DNA of 64,000 nt from Diadophis punctatus similis (GCA_023053685.1 JALIGW010000001.1:163366547-163430546); one strand, 5' to 3'. Counted from the first letter of the stretch, positions 33,246 through 44,715 are shown. A program made the numbers and translations. Notes: generated by a model not told the origin, from the sequence alone.

Positions 33246-34089
33246 TTTTAGTAAATTAGGAAGAATGGGGACACTTGTTAGTGGGGCAACTATTTCTGGG
33301 TGAGTAGATGGGTTAAAGCAGGGATGCTGAAAGTGCTTGACCCAATTACCCCTTTCCTCAGTCTTGAATAATGTCAATAACATGATCCCCACGAAGAGAG
33401 AGAGAATGCTGTGTTACACAGTTGTCTCAGCAGCAGAAGTCAACTGAATCCTCAACTTACCAACAAGTAATTGCAAAATGCTGCATTAACACCCAGGACA
33501 GGCCCTAAAGATCCTACTCTAGTTCAAGTACTTCTGGGTTAAAAAGTCTGACTACAGGCAAGGTAGTCGAGGGAACAAGGACCACTCTTTTGAAGAGGTT
33601 CCTAGTGTCTACGGAGTTTCCCCAAGTGTAAAAGGGCCTTTACCACTTCCCAAATTTGCCAACTACATACTTCTCTGCTGGGTTGAGTAAAATGGTCAAA
33701 TTGCTCTTGAAAAGTTACAGGATATGGCTTGTGGCGTCTCTTAAAGACCACATATTTTAATTATAAAGTTCCAAACCATTTGAAGCTAGGATAGTTGAAA
33801 AACTACCTCTTCTCATTTAGAGCCCCCCATAATTTCCTGTCTTCCTCAGAAGCTTGTAGTGTATGTCATCCCCCACCCCAAGGGATCAGGTTAGGAAGGA
33901 TATAGGAAATTGAGGTTTGTGGAAGCAGCAAAATAATACACTTATTCTTTATCTTTACTCTTCCAGATGTTATTCATGTAAACATTGCAATTCTTCCAAG
34001 TGCCTTACACCTTCTGATCTCAGCGATGCAATCACCACGTTGATCAATTTTAGATGAAGTCCTTTCCTATTTCTCATTGTCCAGCTGCA
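33246..34089. other. spacer, nothing recognised
   Basis: No coding exon or repeat end recognised. Confidence 0.4.
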
Positions 34090-34230
34090 CTCTGACCTGT
34101 GTGTTTTCTGCAGTTGGCTTTATCTTTGTTTTCTTGATGTTAAGGTGCAGTCCAAATTTTTCACATTCATCTTTGACTCCCAGGATTAGCCATTCCAGAT
34201 GTTCTAACATCTGCAAATTGGAGATTGTTG
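34090..34230 (-). mobile_element. LINE reverse-transcriptase remnant (RTE/BovB-like)
   Basis: The minus strand reads GLHLNIKKTKIKPTAENTQV, the LINE RT motif after the catalytic box (G-L-x-[IL]-N-x-x-K-T-K). A short decayed fragment; the clade is uncertain. Confidence 0.5.
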
Positions 34231-34789
34231 TATAAAATATATGTTGACATTTTATGCATGCACATTAACCTGTTTAGATTTAACAGACTTTTGGGACTAA
34301 TGGAAGTATACTCATGAAGCCTGCCTCTCTTCTAGGTTATTTATCTTTCTCCTGGGCCGTCTAGTAAGAAAAGGAATATCTCATCCCTAATTGTGGATCT
34401 CTTTACAGAGTTTATTTATCTCCTTAGCCAGGACATGCAGGTACACAAGAGGTACAGCAGGAACTGTACGATATGGTATTTGACGGGCAGCCTGGGGAGC
34501 ACTCAACTCTCCGGCCCATTCTCCAAATGGGCTCTCCTGGCTTCTGCTATAGCTTCCTGTAGCTGTTTCTTGGCTGTAGGGCTTCCATCGGCTTCTGTCT
34601 CAGGTCCCAAGATCTTCCTCTCCAAACTGTTGCCCAGCGTCTCCTCACAGACTAACTTTCAGCTCTTCCCATCACAAGGACTCAGCTGCCTATTCTCACC
34701 CTGCTATTCCTTCCTGCCAGCCCTCCTTCGTCGTTGCTCCAGTAGCTTTTATGCCACGCAGTGGGGAAGGGGGCTAGTTGCAAATGCTT
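34231..34789. other. spacer with an unexplained 228-codon ORF start
   Basis: An open frame 34393-35079 crosses this stretch and the following Penelope remnant. Its composition (Ser/Leu/Cys-rich, no domain) and its overlap with an inverted repeat argue against a gene. The sequence may be LTR or Penelope-derived. Confidence 0.3.
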
Positions 34790-34930
34790 TCTTTTCTGAG
34801 GGGTCCTTGGTGCTCTCTGAGCTTGCTTGTTTTCTTGCAGACATTTCATTACCTAAGCTCAGAGAGCACCAAGGACCCCACATTTCAACCCTGATGTCAC
34901 GATGTGAATATTGCCAGTTGAGCCTCTCTA
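34790..34930. mobile_element. Penelope-like terminal fragment with 24-bp perfect hairpin
   Basis: Arms 34801-34824 (gggtccttggtgctctctga...) and 34855-34878 are perfect reverse complements around a 30-nt loop. The minus strand contains ggtaatgaaatgtctgcaag, the 3' half of the hammerhead-containing Penelope terminus (GAAA box and GTC), so this is a junction of inverted Penelope ends. Confidence 0.6.
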
Positions 34931-35376
34931 CTATATTTCTAGGTTTACTGTATTTTCTAATCAAGCAGACATGTGACATGTATTACTGCGCATGTGTACA
35001 TTCCAGGAGTCTCCTCCTTCCTTCTTCTCCTGTGAGCCTCGCCCGAGGCAGACGTGAATTCTTAGCTGAGAAAATGTAGCTTATTTAAGGTTTATATTTT
35101 GTTACTTTTATACTGAAATAAATATTTTGTTAATTAGAATTAAATCTCGGTTTTATTTTCTAAGTAAGAATGACTTCAAGGAAGCAAGATCTATATCGCC
35201 TCTGATAGGAATAAATTCCTATCCCATCACCTGAGCTATAAATATTCTCTTTTATTGGGCTTTTGTTTCCCTCCTATCTCAGTTCTCCCTCCGGACTTCT
35301 GCCCACCTCAGAATCAGGTTCTTTTACATGTTTCCGAGATAGGGCGCTCTCTCTCTGCCTTCTTCCAAATCAGTTC
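34931..35376. other. spacer upstream of the Gypsy element, unassigned
   Basis: AT-rich, with AATAAA motifs and a tataaatattc box at 35239-35249. It may be part of another LTR, but no paired copy is visible. The last 5 bp, agttc, are the Gypsy target duplication. Confidence 0.35.
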
Positions 35377-35570
35377 TGTTACGTACTGACGTACGGAGCT
35401 ATAATTGCATAACTGCTGATGATTGGCTAATCTAGCGGTGTGAAAAATAAACCGCTGTCAGTGGCCGACAAGGCTGATGGAGCTCTTTATCTTGCTGATC
35501 GTGCCTAAGAATAAAAGTGCTGAAAACACTTCCTGCGTTCCGCCTCTTCTCTCACACCCACTACTTAACA
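35377..35570 (+). repeat. Gypsy 5' LTR
   Basis: 194 bp, starting tgttacgtactgacg and ending cccactacttaaca. Includes aaaaataaaccgctg and aagaataaaagtg (AATAAA-type signals). It matches 40879-41092. Confidence 0.92.
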
Positions 35571-35571
35571 C

Positions 35572-35590
35572 TGGTGACGAAGGTGGGATT
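35572..35590 (+). promoter_or_regulatory. Gypsy primer-binding site
   Basis: tggtgacgaaggtggga starts two bases after the LTR, the position and TGG start expected for a tRNA primer-binding site. The tRNA species is not assigned. Confidence 0.6.
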
Positions 35591-35676
35591 TGAAGAGGAC
35601 AAAGGAACTGATCATCACCTTGTGGCATCCACGGCCATCTTATCATAGGACTGACTCTGTCCCAGCCAAATTAAGG

Positions 35677-36200
35677 ATGACCAACCAAACCTCACCCGCA
35701 CCAGCCTTATTCGATCCACAGACGGAGGAATGGCACACATACATGAGTCAATTCCACATGTTCTTGGAAGCCAACAACTATCAAGACCTTCCGGACAATC
35801 GGAAAAGAGCCCTTTTCCTCATCTACTGCGGTCCAAAGATCTACAAGATGGTACAGACCCTTGCAGCACCAAAGCGATCACATGGTCGACCCTACAGAAC
35901 ATCCTAAAAGACCACTACGCTCCCGCTGCCACCCTGATGGTTAGTTACAACGAATTCTACCACTGACGGCAAAGAGAAGGGGAGACAATAAATGAATTTG
36001 TGGCAAAGCTGCAAGAAATCACAACCAAATGCGAATTTATCAACCCAGAGGAAATGATGAAGGATCGAATCATCCTGGGAATGAGGTATCTGGCTCTGCA
36101 AAAGAAACTGCTAATCCATAGGGGAGTTACATTTAAGGATGTGGTCGAAGAGGCCCGGGCAGCTGAATCATCGGATAACTCTGCCGCCAACATTTGAAAG
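35677..36200 (+). pseudogene. Gypsy gag (capsid part), frameshifted
   Basis: The start ATG at 35677 opens MTNQTSPAPALFDPQTEEW. The matching capsid sequence changes frame near 35880 (continuing ITWSTLQNILKDHYAP), meets a TGA at about 35966, and continues with INEFVAKLQEITTKCEF and ALQKKLLIHRGVTFKDVVEE. It is recognisable as Gypsy gag but not translatable. Confidence 0.75.
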
Positions 36201-37020
36201 GCAAGCGGAGTACATCGCACCCAAAGGGAACCAGACTGGTCAATGGAGGACTCTGAATACAATGAGGAATGGGAGGAAGAAGAAACACCGCCTCCACATG
36301 GAAAGAAGGGTAAGCCCTAAGGACAATGACTTTAGACAATCTCGTTGTGCAGGATGCATGGGGTTTCATGCTAGGACAACCTGCTGCTTTAAAGAGGCAA
36401 TCTGCCGCAGGTGCCAGAGAAAGGGCCACATACCTGAAGCATGCAGAACTAGCCAACCCACTCCCTACCACCCCAAACCTCCAGCAGGACCAGGAATTCA
36501 AGGACAAACAAAGCCAGCGTTCCAGAGGAACAAATGCTGGGAGGAACCCTACCAAGAAGTGAGAGGAATAAATAAGACGACCGTGGGGCATTCTGGCACG
36601 TGTGACGCTGAGAAATACCATATCACAATTCACATAGAAGGAACCCCTTGCAATATGGAACTGGACACTGGATCTTTCTTCACCATCATATCATGGCAGA
36701 AACTGAAGAACCTTATTCCAACAATAGAAAAAAAGCAACTCAAACCACAGAACATCACCTTAAACGATTTCCAAGGAAATAAAGTTCCCGTGCTGGGAAG
36801 AGCATCCGTAAAAGTCACCTTCAATAGGTTCTGTGGTCTACTGCTGCTGACGGCCATCAAAAACTACAGGCCCACCCTGCTGGGCATCGAGTGGTCCAAA
36901 TCCCTAGGATTAGGGGTGACCGGCACCCACAAAATAATCAGCGGAATTGAACTCGATAAACTACTTGAAGAATTTGGGAATGTCTTCGATGGGAGCCTAG
37001 GCAAGTATACAGGGAAACCT
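36200..37020 (+). pseudogene. Gypsy nucleocapsid zinc knuckle and aspartic protease
   Basis: The open frame 36139-37041 carries two Cys/His knuckles (CAGCMGFHARTTC and CRRCQRKGHIPEAC, the latter CX2CX4HX4C). A retropepsin core with the catalytic LDTGS motif follows near 36660. The frame then approaches RT (KYTGKP) and is cut by the TA-flanked element at 37022. Confidence 0.85.
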
Positions 37021-37021
37021 A

Positions 37022-38011
37022 CCGTATTTTTCGGAGTATAAGACGCACCTTTTTACCTTCAAAAAAGGGTGAAAACTTGGGTGCATCTTATACACCGAAT
37101 GTAGCCCCATCCACCCATCCACCCCCACCCTTTGGCCTCTGTCTTCCAGCAATTTACCTGTTTGCAGCAAAGAGGGAAGAGCCTGTAAAGCAAAGCAAGT
37201 CACTAGCACTTCCCGACTTACAGCTGATTTGCCATGTGGGAAAATGAAAGTGAAACTGAAACTGCAAAGAGGCAAATAGCTGGGAGAGACTCGCAGATTT
37301 TTATTTTTTGCTGAACTGGATGGAAGGGGGTAAGTGAATAACTATAAATTTCTGTAGAATGTTCAAATTATTAGACTTATTTTTTAAAGACTGCTTTATT
37401 ATTGTTCTAGAGCCAGGGGCAATTTTAAGACTTGTGGACTTCAACTCCCAGAATTCCACAGCCAGCTTTGTTAGCTTTGCTGGCTGTGGAATTCTGGGAG
37501 TTGAAGTCCATAAGTCTTAAAGTTGCCAAGGTTGGAGATCCCTGTAAATCTAGACAACTTAACAAAATAAAGAAGCTTTTTAAAATAAATGCTTGCTCTG
37601 AAGAGGCCCAGTGCTATTGTATCTTCTTTTAAATAATAGAGAATAATGTATACTTCCAGAAATTTTAATTAATTTTAACAGCTCTGTACAAGTATAGTAT
37701 GAAATGTAACTGTGTCCTGTTTAGTATTAGAGTTTAGTTACCTTGGAGTAGATCTATTTAAATAATTGGGAGGAGTTAGTGTGACTACATTTAAGAAAAC
37801 TTTCTGGCATAATGTACATTTCTCCAATTCTTTGCTATTTCTATGGGTCAAGCACACATGCACAGAAATACACAGCAAACAGTGTATATCATCTGTACTG
37901 TTTGCTGTTTGGCAAATTGCTTGGAGGCAGAGGCCTTTTTTCCTTGTTTTCCTCCCCCAAAACTAAGGTGCGTCTTATACTTCGGTGTGTCTTATACTCC
38001 GAAAAATATGG
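37022..38011. mobile_element. TA-flanked terminal-inverted-repeat element, 990 bp, inside Gypsy pol
   Basis: The left end is ccgtatttttcggagtataa and the right end, reversed, ccatatttttcggagtataa. TA flanks lie at 37020-37021 and 38012-38013. A second inward copy of the outer motif (cttatacttcggtgtg) sits near the right end. No transposase. It splits the Gypsy peptide KYTGKP from ISFNLDP, so its age is bounded by the Gypsy insertion. Its termini resemble those at 19855-20739 with a few base changes. Confidence 0.85.
37424..37521. repeat. ~42-bp-arm palindrome
   Basis: The left arm (ttaagacttgtggacttcaa...ccagc, to 37466) and the right arm (gctggctgtggaattctggg..., from 37479) pair with about one mismatch around a 12-nt loop. 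It is a hairpin repeat common in sauropsid genomes, nested in the element at 37022-38011. Confidence 0.85.
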
Positions 38012-38013
38012 TA

Positions 38014-39330
38014 TATCTTTTAACCTAGACCCTAGTGTTACCCCGATCAGGCTGAAACCCAGAAGGGTTCCGTTTGCTCTCTGACCCAAGGTAGATGAGC
38101 AATTAGACAAACTAATTGCTCAAGGGGTGCTGGAGCCGGTTGACCACACCACGTGGGAGACCTCAATAGTCACCCCAATTAAACCGGACGGGTCAATCCG
38201 AATCTGTGTGGATTTTAAATGCACATTAAATAAGGCATTGCAACAGAGTGCATACCCAGTGCCAGTTGTGCAACATCTGCTGCATTCACTGGGGAATGGA
38301 AAAATATTTGCTAAACTAGCTAAACTCAAGCATACCAGCAACTGCCAGTAGGTGCTGCTACCACGGAAGCACAACCATTGTGACACACCGTGGGGCTTTT
38401 AAATGCAACTGTTTACAATTTGGGGTAAGCGTGGCCCCGGGACTGTTCCAGAGCATGATGGAGCACCTCCTACAGGGATTCCAGGGGTGGTCCCCTATTT
38501 TGACGATGTCCTCGTGTCCGGGGAGAACAAAGAACAACTGATCGACCAATTGAAAGAGACATTGGGAAGGTTCCAAAGGAAGGGTCTTAAAGTTAAAAAA
38601 GAAAAATGCCAAATTGGCGTAAAGCAAGTCAAATTCTTGGGGTACTTAATTGATGGTTCAGGGATCCACCCCACGAACAGTAAAATCAAAGCTATTAAGG
38701 ATGCTCCAAACCCAAAGAACAAAACTGAACTTCAGGCTTTCCTAGGACTGTTAAACTTTTATAGTATTTTTTTAAAACAGAAGGCCACCGTTGCTGAACC
38801 GTTGCATAGGCTACTAGGGAAGACGGCCAAGTGGACCTGGGGATGGAAGGAAGCCCATGCATTTGCTGCTGTTAAAGACTTGTTATCATCAGATAGCGTT
38901 CTTATCCAATATAATGAAACTCTTCCCCTTTTATTGACTTGCGACACTTCTCCTTTTGGAGTGGGGGCTGTCCTTAGCCACAGGCTACCGGATGGCTCAG
39001 AGCCTCCCATTGCATTCTATTCGAAAACGTTATCACCCACAGAAAGGAACTATAGCCAATTGGACAGGGAAGCCTTAGCTGCGGTGGTGGGAATAAAATG
39101 TTTCCATGAGTATTTGTATGGGAGGAAATTCGAACTCATCATGGACCACAAGCTCCTTTTGGGTCCCATCGCTGGGGATCAACAAACACCAAACTATAGG
39201 TCCCCAAGAATGGCGAGGTGGCCACTTTTCCTGACAGGGTATAACTACAAGCTAGTGCACCGGCCAGGGAAAAGTATTGCCAACGCTGATGCACTCAGCA
39301 GGTGCCCCCTGCCAGAACCTGTCATGGACC
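38014..39330 (+). pseudogene. Gypsy reverse transcriptase and RNase H
   Basis: RT begins after the inserted element: ISFNLDPSVTPIRLKPRRVP and VTPIKPDGSIRICVDFK, then a damaged stretch with stops and frame changes at 38350-38470. The catalytic box VVPYFDDVLVSG follows, then GIHPTNSKIKAIKDAPNPKN and TELQAFLGLLNFY. RNase H shows LLTCDTSPFGVGAVLSH, QLDREALAAVVGIKCFHEYL and a damaged MDHK. The RNase H tail KSIANADALSRCPLP closes the domain. Stops in RT destroy function. Confidence 0.88.
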
Positions 39331-39499
39331 CGGCCCCCATCACACAAGTATTACTCTTGGACATTGGAACTACCAGCCCAGTCACATCAAATGAGATAGC
39401 AGAATACACTAAGAAGGATAAAACTTTGTCCAGTGTTTTAAACTGGGTACTGAGGGGGTGGCCACAAGAGAAACTAGAAGAAGAATTCAAACCATTCCA

Positions 39500-40400
39500 G
39501 AATAAACAATCAACCCTAAAGGAATGCCTGTTATGGGGGGAGAGAGTGATTGTTCCACACGTATTGAGGAAACAAGTCCTGGAAACATTACACGTGGGGC
39601 ACCCCAGGATTGTAAGGATGAAGGCATTGTCTCAAAGTTACCTATGGTGGCCAAACTTGGATAGGGACATTACAGAGTGGGTGGCCACCTGCACTCCATG
39701 CCAGGAAGCCTGGCCAGTTCCACCACGGGCACCAATCAGGGAGTGGGAAGTGCCTAAGGGACCATGGTCGAGAATCCATTTTGACTTTGCAGGGCCGATG
39801 GGGGGAACAAACCTTCTTAATTATGGTAGACACTTATTCCAAATGGCTAGAGGTAGTCACCATGCCTAATCTGACCACGGAGGCAACCATCCGGGCCCTA
39901 CAGAAAATCTTTGCAACCCATGGGTTACCGGATGTCCTAGTCTCCGACAACGGACCCCAATTGACAGCCAAGGCCATAGAATCGTTCCTGGCAGAACAAG
40001 GGATTAGGTATGCACTGGTCGCCCCATTCAATCTGGTGAGCAATGGGCAAGTGGAAAAAATGGTGCGACAGATCAAAGAAACCCTAACCAGGATGGGCGA
40101 GAAACTGGCAAAAAAAAAATAGATAAATTCCTTCTAACCCAACATATCACTCCCAGTGTAACCACTAATAGGAGCCTGGCCGAATTATTGATGGGACGGA
40201 AACTAAGATCACAGCTAGATCGGTTGCACCCTCATTGCCACACAGAAACCCCATTGGACTCAACCAGACAGACCAGGGCATTCGAGAAGGGAGATCTAGT
40301 ATTTGCCCATAATTACACAGGGTATCCCACTTGGGTGCGAGTTAAGGTAGTAGCACTAACGGGCCCAACATCGTACCAAGTGGAACTCGAGGACGGATAG
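39500..40400 (+). pseudogene. Gypsy integrase, frameshifted
   Basis: The HHCC zinc-binding N-terminus is visible (H-x3-H in LHVGHPRIV, C-x2-C in CTPC). The catalytic core begins IHFDFAGPMGG (first Asp). A frame change occurs near 39800. SDNGPQLTAKA (second Asp) and the Glu in NGQVEKMVRQI follow, then a stop at about 40120. The C-terminal part (FEKGDLVFAHNYTG, GPTSYQVELEDG) continues in another frame. Confidence 0.85.
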
Positions 40401-40772
40401 GTGTGGCAAAGACACATCAATCAACTTAGGAATAGACTGGGAGAGTCATGGTTAAGGCAGCCAGAAAATCCCAGGATCCAACCAGAAACAGACTCTGTAC
40501 AAGAGCAGAATGATACTCCGCCCAGGGAAGCAAACAAACCGGCACCCGGCAAGCAATTCAATAATAAACAGGCCCTGACTCCAGACGACACCATAAACCT
40601 AGACTCAAGCCCGATGGAGGTGCGCGAACACTTATCTGTAGAAGCGGGCGTTCCACAGGGAGATCCAGGCACCATAGAAGGAGAGGCTGGGGTGGAGTTC
40701 TCCACACCCATGAGAGTGTTCGAGGAGGTTCCTTTCGAGGACTCAGGAGCGGCAGCAGGCCTGACAGTTTAG
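40401..40772 (+). CDS. Gypsy pol C-terminal tail
   Basis: A 123-codon open stretch after the integrase C-terminus begins with QRHINQLRNRLGESW, the end of the GPY/F-type module, then becomes Pro/Glu/Thr-rich. It is in phase with the preceding frame (40188-40400) after a TAG. No envelope features. Confidence 0.5.
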   Translation: MWQRHINQLRNRLGESWLRQPENPRIQPETDSVQEQNDTPPREANKPAPGKQFNNKQALTPDDTINLDSSPMEVREHLSVEAGVPQGDPGTIEGEAGVEFSTPMRVFEEVPFEDSGAAAGLTV

Positions 40773-40865
40773 GCTGCCGCTGCAGGTCCGGTCGCGCCCT
40801 TAAGCACCCCGCCTACCTGCGTGATTATGTAGCTTAATCTCCACCTGGTTGGTTAAGTACTATCT

Positions 40866-40878
40866 AGGAGGGGAGGGG
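40866..40878 (+). promoter_or_regulatory. Gypsy polypurine tract
   Basis: aggaggggagggg lies directly before the 3' LTR, as expected for plus-strand priming. Confidence 0.85.
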
Positions 40879-41092
40879 TGTTACGTACTGACATACTGAG
40901 CTATAGTTGCATAACTGCTGCTGATTGACTAAGCTAGCGGCTGGAAAAATAAACTGCTGTCAGTGGCCAACAAGGCTGACAGAGCTCTTAAAAAAAAAGA
41001 GCTCCGGCAGTCTGCCGGCCCTTGTCTTGCTGATCGTGCCTAAGAAAACTCTTCCTGCGTTTTGCCTCTTCTCTTGCGCCCACTACTTAACA
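40879..41092 (+). repeat. Gypsy 3' LTR
   Basis: 214 bp with the same ends as the 5' LTR. It contains an extra poly-A plus gagctccggcagtctgccgg segment (about 40990-41022) absent from the 5' copy. The other differences indicate an old insertion. Confidence 0.92.
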
Positions 41093-41097
41093 AGTTC

Positions 41098-43660
41098 TTC
41101 CACCATCTATCCCATTGCCCAGCCTTTGGGGCTTAATTAAACCCTAACCTGCAGCCGCCTTTTGCAGGAAATCTTCCTGTCTCTTCCTCTCCCCAAGATA
41201 TGCACTTGTGCTTCCTTACGAGGACACTGCATCTGGAGACCTGGAGATACAGCATACCTTTGCGTTGTGACCTTTTCCTCCTCCCCTCAAAGCAAGGGGC
41301 TGCTCGAGTTACAGGAGCTGTCACCTCCATCCCTCGCCCCCTTCCCCCAGAAACTGCAAAAAAAGGAAAAAAGGAAAAAAGGAAAAAAGGAAAACCTGTT
41401 TATCCTAAACGGAAGAAAGGAACGAAGCAATGAGGAGATGAGAAGGAAAAGGGGAAGAAAAAAGAAGTTGCCTTCCTTAGAGGAGAGGCTGATAGTCTAT
41501 AATGGGGCAGGAGAAGCGGAGAGCAGCTGCTATTGGTATTGTTCTGCCCTGCTTCTTTGCCTCTCAGAACCAGCGTACAACTGAGCAGTGCAGAAAGCTT
41601 AGAAATAAGTAAATAAAATTAGCCTGTTTAACAATAAAGAATTTAAAAATGTTTGAAGAAGCAAGATTTAATATATAAGTTCCAAAGATTTTTCTGCTTT
41701 CCACAATAAAATGTTTCAATAGCTGCTCCTTTTAAGCAGTGTTTCCGTTCTGCAAATCTAAAGCAATCCCATCTATCTGCTTTAGAGATGACCCCGGGAG
41801 CAATTGTGTCCTGTAAATATAGCATATGGATTGTGATGCACTTCCAGATTTCTTTGTATGTTAAAGAGCACATTTATCCATTAGGGATTCGATTTTATGG
41901 GTCTACATACTCTCAGTCAGCAGTTTTAATAATCAAATGCATTATCTAAGCTGTTGCACATTAGCAGTTTTTGAGAATTAAGCAACAAGAATCAGAATTA
42001 CAGAAGCGAAGGAGGAATGGGCTATTTAGGGAGAGGGTTAAATGATTAATACAGTTGTTCACAGATTTCTTCTTGCGTAAATTTAGTTTGCACTTTACCA
42101 ATGCAAGCAATAGGTGTTAAAATGTGAGGCGTCTCAGTATACAAAGACAATTCTCTTAAAGCTAAAAATATGTACATGTATTTCTCTTTAAATACTGTAC
42201 AGTAAAAATACATGCAAAATTAATGGTGCTCAGTTAAAAGTTTGAGTTGCACTCTGACTTTGATAAAGCAGTTGGAAAGTCAACAGTCTCTTTGCATTCT
42301 CACATTCTTTATTTATTCCAGATCGCTTTGGAAGGTGCAAATGTAATGTAAACTGTCATTTCACTTCACTGCATTTTTTCCTCTCATGACAGTATGCATT
42401 GGCCCCAGAGAATTTGAAAATCCGACTGGAGGATTTTGTGTGAAGTACTTCTTGTTTTGCAAGAGGCAATGGGAAAATATGCATCCTTTCCAATTGATAT
42501 CTTTGGGGTTAGAAAATGCTATATAACAGATCTTCTCTAGTTAGAAAATATAATACCAGTTGAACAGAAAATCTTATTCATGCATATTATACATTTAAAA
42601 AAAATCTAATTCTCAGTTTACAGATAAGAAAAAAAATTAGGAACTATTTCTCTACTATAACTTTCTTAAATTTCATTTGTCAGATGCCTTAACTTTTAAA
42701 AAAGAAATAGAGCTCTAAGAGAAAGAGAAAAGGAGAATTCAAAGTCTACTGGATATATTAAAAATGTCTGTAAATTTGTTCTTAATTTGCTAAGTGTGCT
42801 TTCACACAAATTCTAAGATATATTCACTTTGATAATCTTATTTCATTATTAATTGACTTAATAAGCACGCAAAAAGTTAATATCTTGCTCTGAACATTAC
42901 TGAAATTGTGGTTAATGTGCTTTAATAACATAAATCTAGTCATTAATGAAATAATGATGAAGAGTTTAAGATTATAAGTGTGCTTCTGATAATCTTAAAA
43001 TGAGACTAATTCAGCCAAAAAATTGCTTCATGTTTACCAAATGCCTAGAGAATGTTTTGAAAATGTTAGTTGTGTTCGATACGATGAAAATGTAAAATGA
43101 TAGAGAGGACATAATATGGCTTGCCTTGTTACTGTCACATTTTTGGTTAATATGCATAAATAACTTCATATTTCAGAGGGAAGAATTATAATGTTTAAAG
43201 TTATACATGTAATTTTGGACAATTTATTAAAGACTTGAACTTATATATGAAGAACTATAAAGAAATAAACAATAGAGATTTTTTTTTAAAGCATTCAATT
43301 ATTCCTTCTGCCAACCTCTTCATGTCTTTTTAATTCCCAAGTCCCAAAATTATCAATTTGTTTTTTCTTCTTTCAACAAAAAGTACTTACAGGTTTTCTA
43401 GCCTTTCAAAAAAAAATCTGTCATTTTTTTCTCTGCTGAAACTTGTCAGCTGGAGCATTTCTGCAAATCTAGTTAATTTTATAATCCAATCTTCTACTGT
43501 AGGCATTTCATTGCTTCTTCAACATTTTTGCATACAATAATCTTGTCATCATTACCATATACAATAAAATTTCCCATATTTCTTTTCTAATCCCTTGTCC
43601 ATAAAACTTAGTAGGAATAATTCTGGTTTTGTTTTTTCTATATTTATTGTTTGCATGTAG
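41098..43660. other. AT-rich spacer, nothing recognised
   Basis: No exon or transposon end recognised. A short (GGAAAA)n run lies at 41360-41395. The 140-codon ORF at 41162-41584 is Lys-rich because of it and has no domain. Confidence 0.4.
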
Positions 43661-43736
43661 ATTTTTTATTGTTGTGAGCCACCCAGAGTCTCTGTGGAGT
43701 GGGCGGCATACAAGTGCAAATAATAAATAAATAAAT
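43661..43736 (+). mobile_element. L2-type LINE 3' tail
   Basis: gtgagccacccagagtctct, gtgggcggcatacaagtgca and (AATA)n form the usual squamate L2 tail, like that at 52757-52825. Confidence 0.7.
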
Positions 43737-43949
43737 TGTCATTTCTTGGCCTTAATAATGAGTTTGGTTTCCCTAATGCATTGGACCGCCAGCATTAAGT
43801 GTTCTAAATACTGTTCTGTGATGGTTGAAAAGATAACCACATCTTATTTATATGCCATAAGAAAGTCATTAAAATCCATTTGCCAGACTTTTAAAGTTGT
43901 GAGAACATTCTGAAGATGAAGGTAACTTATGATGCATGGCAGCAGCTGA

Positions 43950-44715
43950 TTTCTTTTTTTAAAAAATAATTTTTATTAAGTAATTTTAAAAATACATAAA
44001 ACATAAAAGACAAAACATATACATACATATATACATATACACACACATATATATGAGCATAGATACATATATTTGAAAAATACAGACAATACAAACCTAC
44101 CCCAAAGAAAAAAACAAAACTCAACACGTCACATAAAAGTATAGTTATTTTTCATTAAGCAGTCTAGCGTATCGTTGTATCTCTATATCTCTACGTATTC
44201 TCATTTGTTTTACAAAAACCAATAAACAAAGAAAAAAAAACTCAAAACAATATAAATTATCTTCATTAGTACAATATATATGTACAAAACCTATTATTTC
44301 GTTGTGTTTTTGCAATTCAACCAATCGTAAAAATTTTCCCACATTTTATAAAAGTCTGTTTGTTCTTTATCTTTTATTTGCATCGTTAGTCTATTCATTT
44401 CAGCACATTCAAAATTTTTATTTATAACCATTAAGTTGGTGGGAACTACTTTTCTCCACATTTGAGCATATGTGATCCTCGCCGCTGTTAATATGTGTAT
44501 CATCAGATATTGATTGTTTTTTTCTATTTTGTTGTCCATGATGCCTAAGAGGAACATTTCTGGTTTAAGTTCTACTTTTTGTTTTGTCATTTCTGTCAAC
44601 CATTTCTGAATTCTTTTCCAATAGATCCTACCAAGGGCCCTTTCTGTTACCTTTTTGTGGAGTCCAGGTAGAAATACAGTATCTGGCTGTCTTAGCTGCT
44701 CCATCATATCAGCAG
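43950..44715 (-). mobile_element. L1-type LINE, 3' end of ORF2
   Basis: The minus-strand 137-codon frame (44294-44707) ends with LMIHILTAARITYAQMWRK, FECAEMNRLTMQIKDKE and MWENFYDWLN, the L1 ORF2 C-terminus. The 3' UTR runs to 43950 with a T-rich (plus strand) tail. 5'-truncated. Confidence 0.75.

Larger units (their letters stand above)
35377..41092 (+). mobile_element. Gypsy (Metaviridae-type) LTR retrotransposon, full length but decayed
   Basis: Two direct LTRs (TG...CA) bound gag, protease, RT, RNase H and integrase in the Gypsy order. 5-bp target duplications agttc lie at 35372-35376 and 41093-41097. No envelope gene is visible: after integrase only a Pro/Glu-rich tail follows. Several frameshifts and stops plus a 990-bp DNA element inserted in pol make it inactive. 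Confidence 0.93.

Noticed and set aside
34393..35079. 228-codon plus-strand open frame
   Set aside because: No domain, signal or homology recognised. It runs through a 24-bp perfect inverted repeat and a Penelope remnant, and its composition is that of translated repeat sequence.
35377..41092. Endogenous retrovirus with envelope
   Set aside because: Domain order, protease and integrase features are Gypsy-like. No signal peptide, fusion peptide or transmembrane segment follows integrase.
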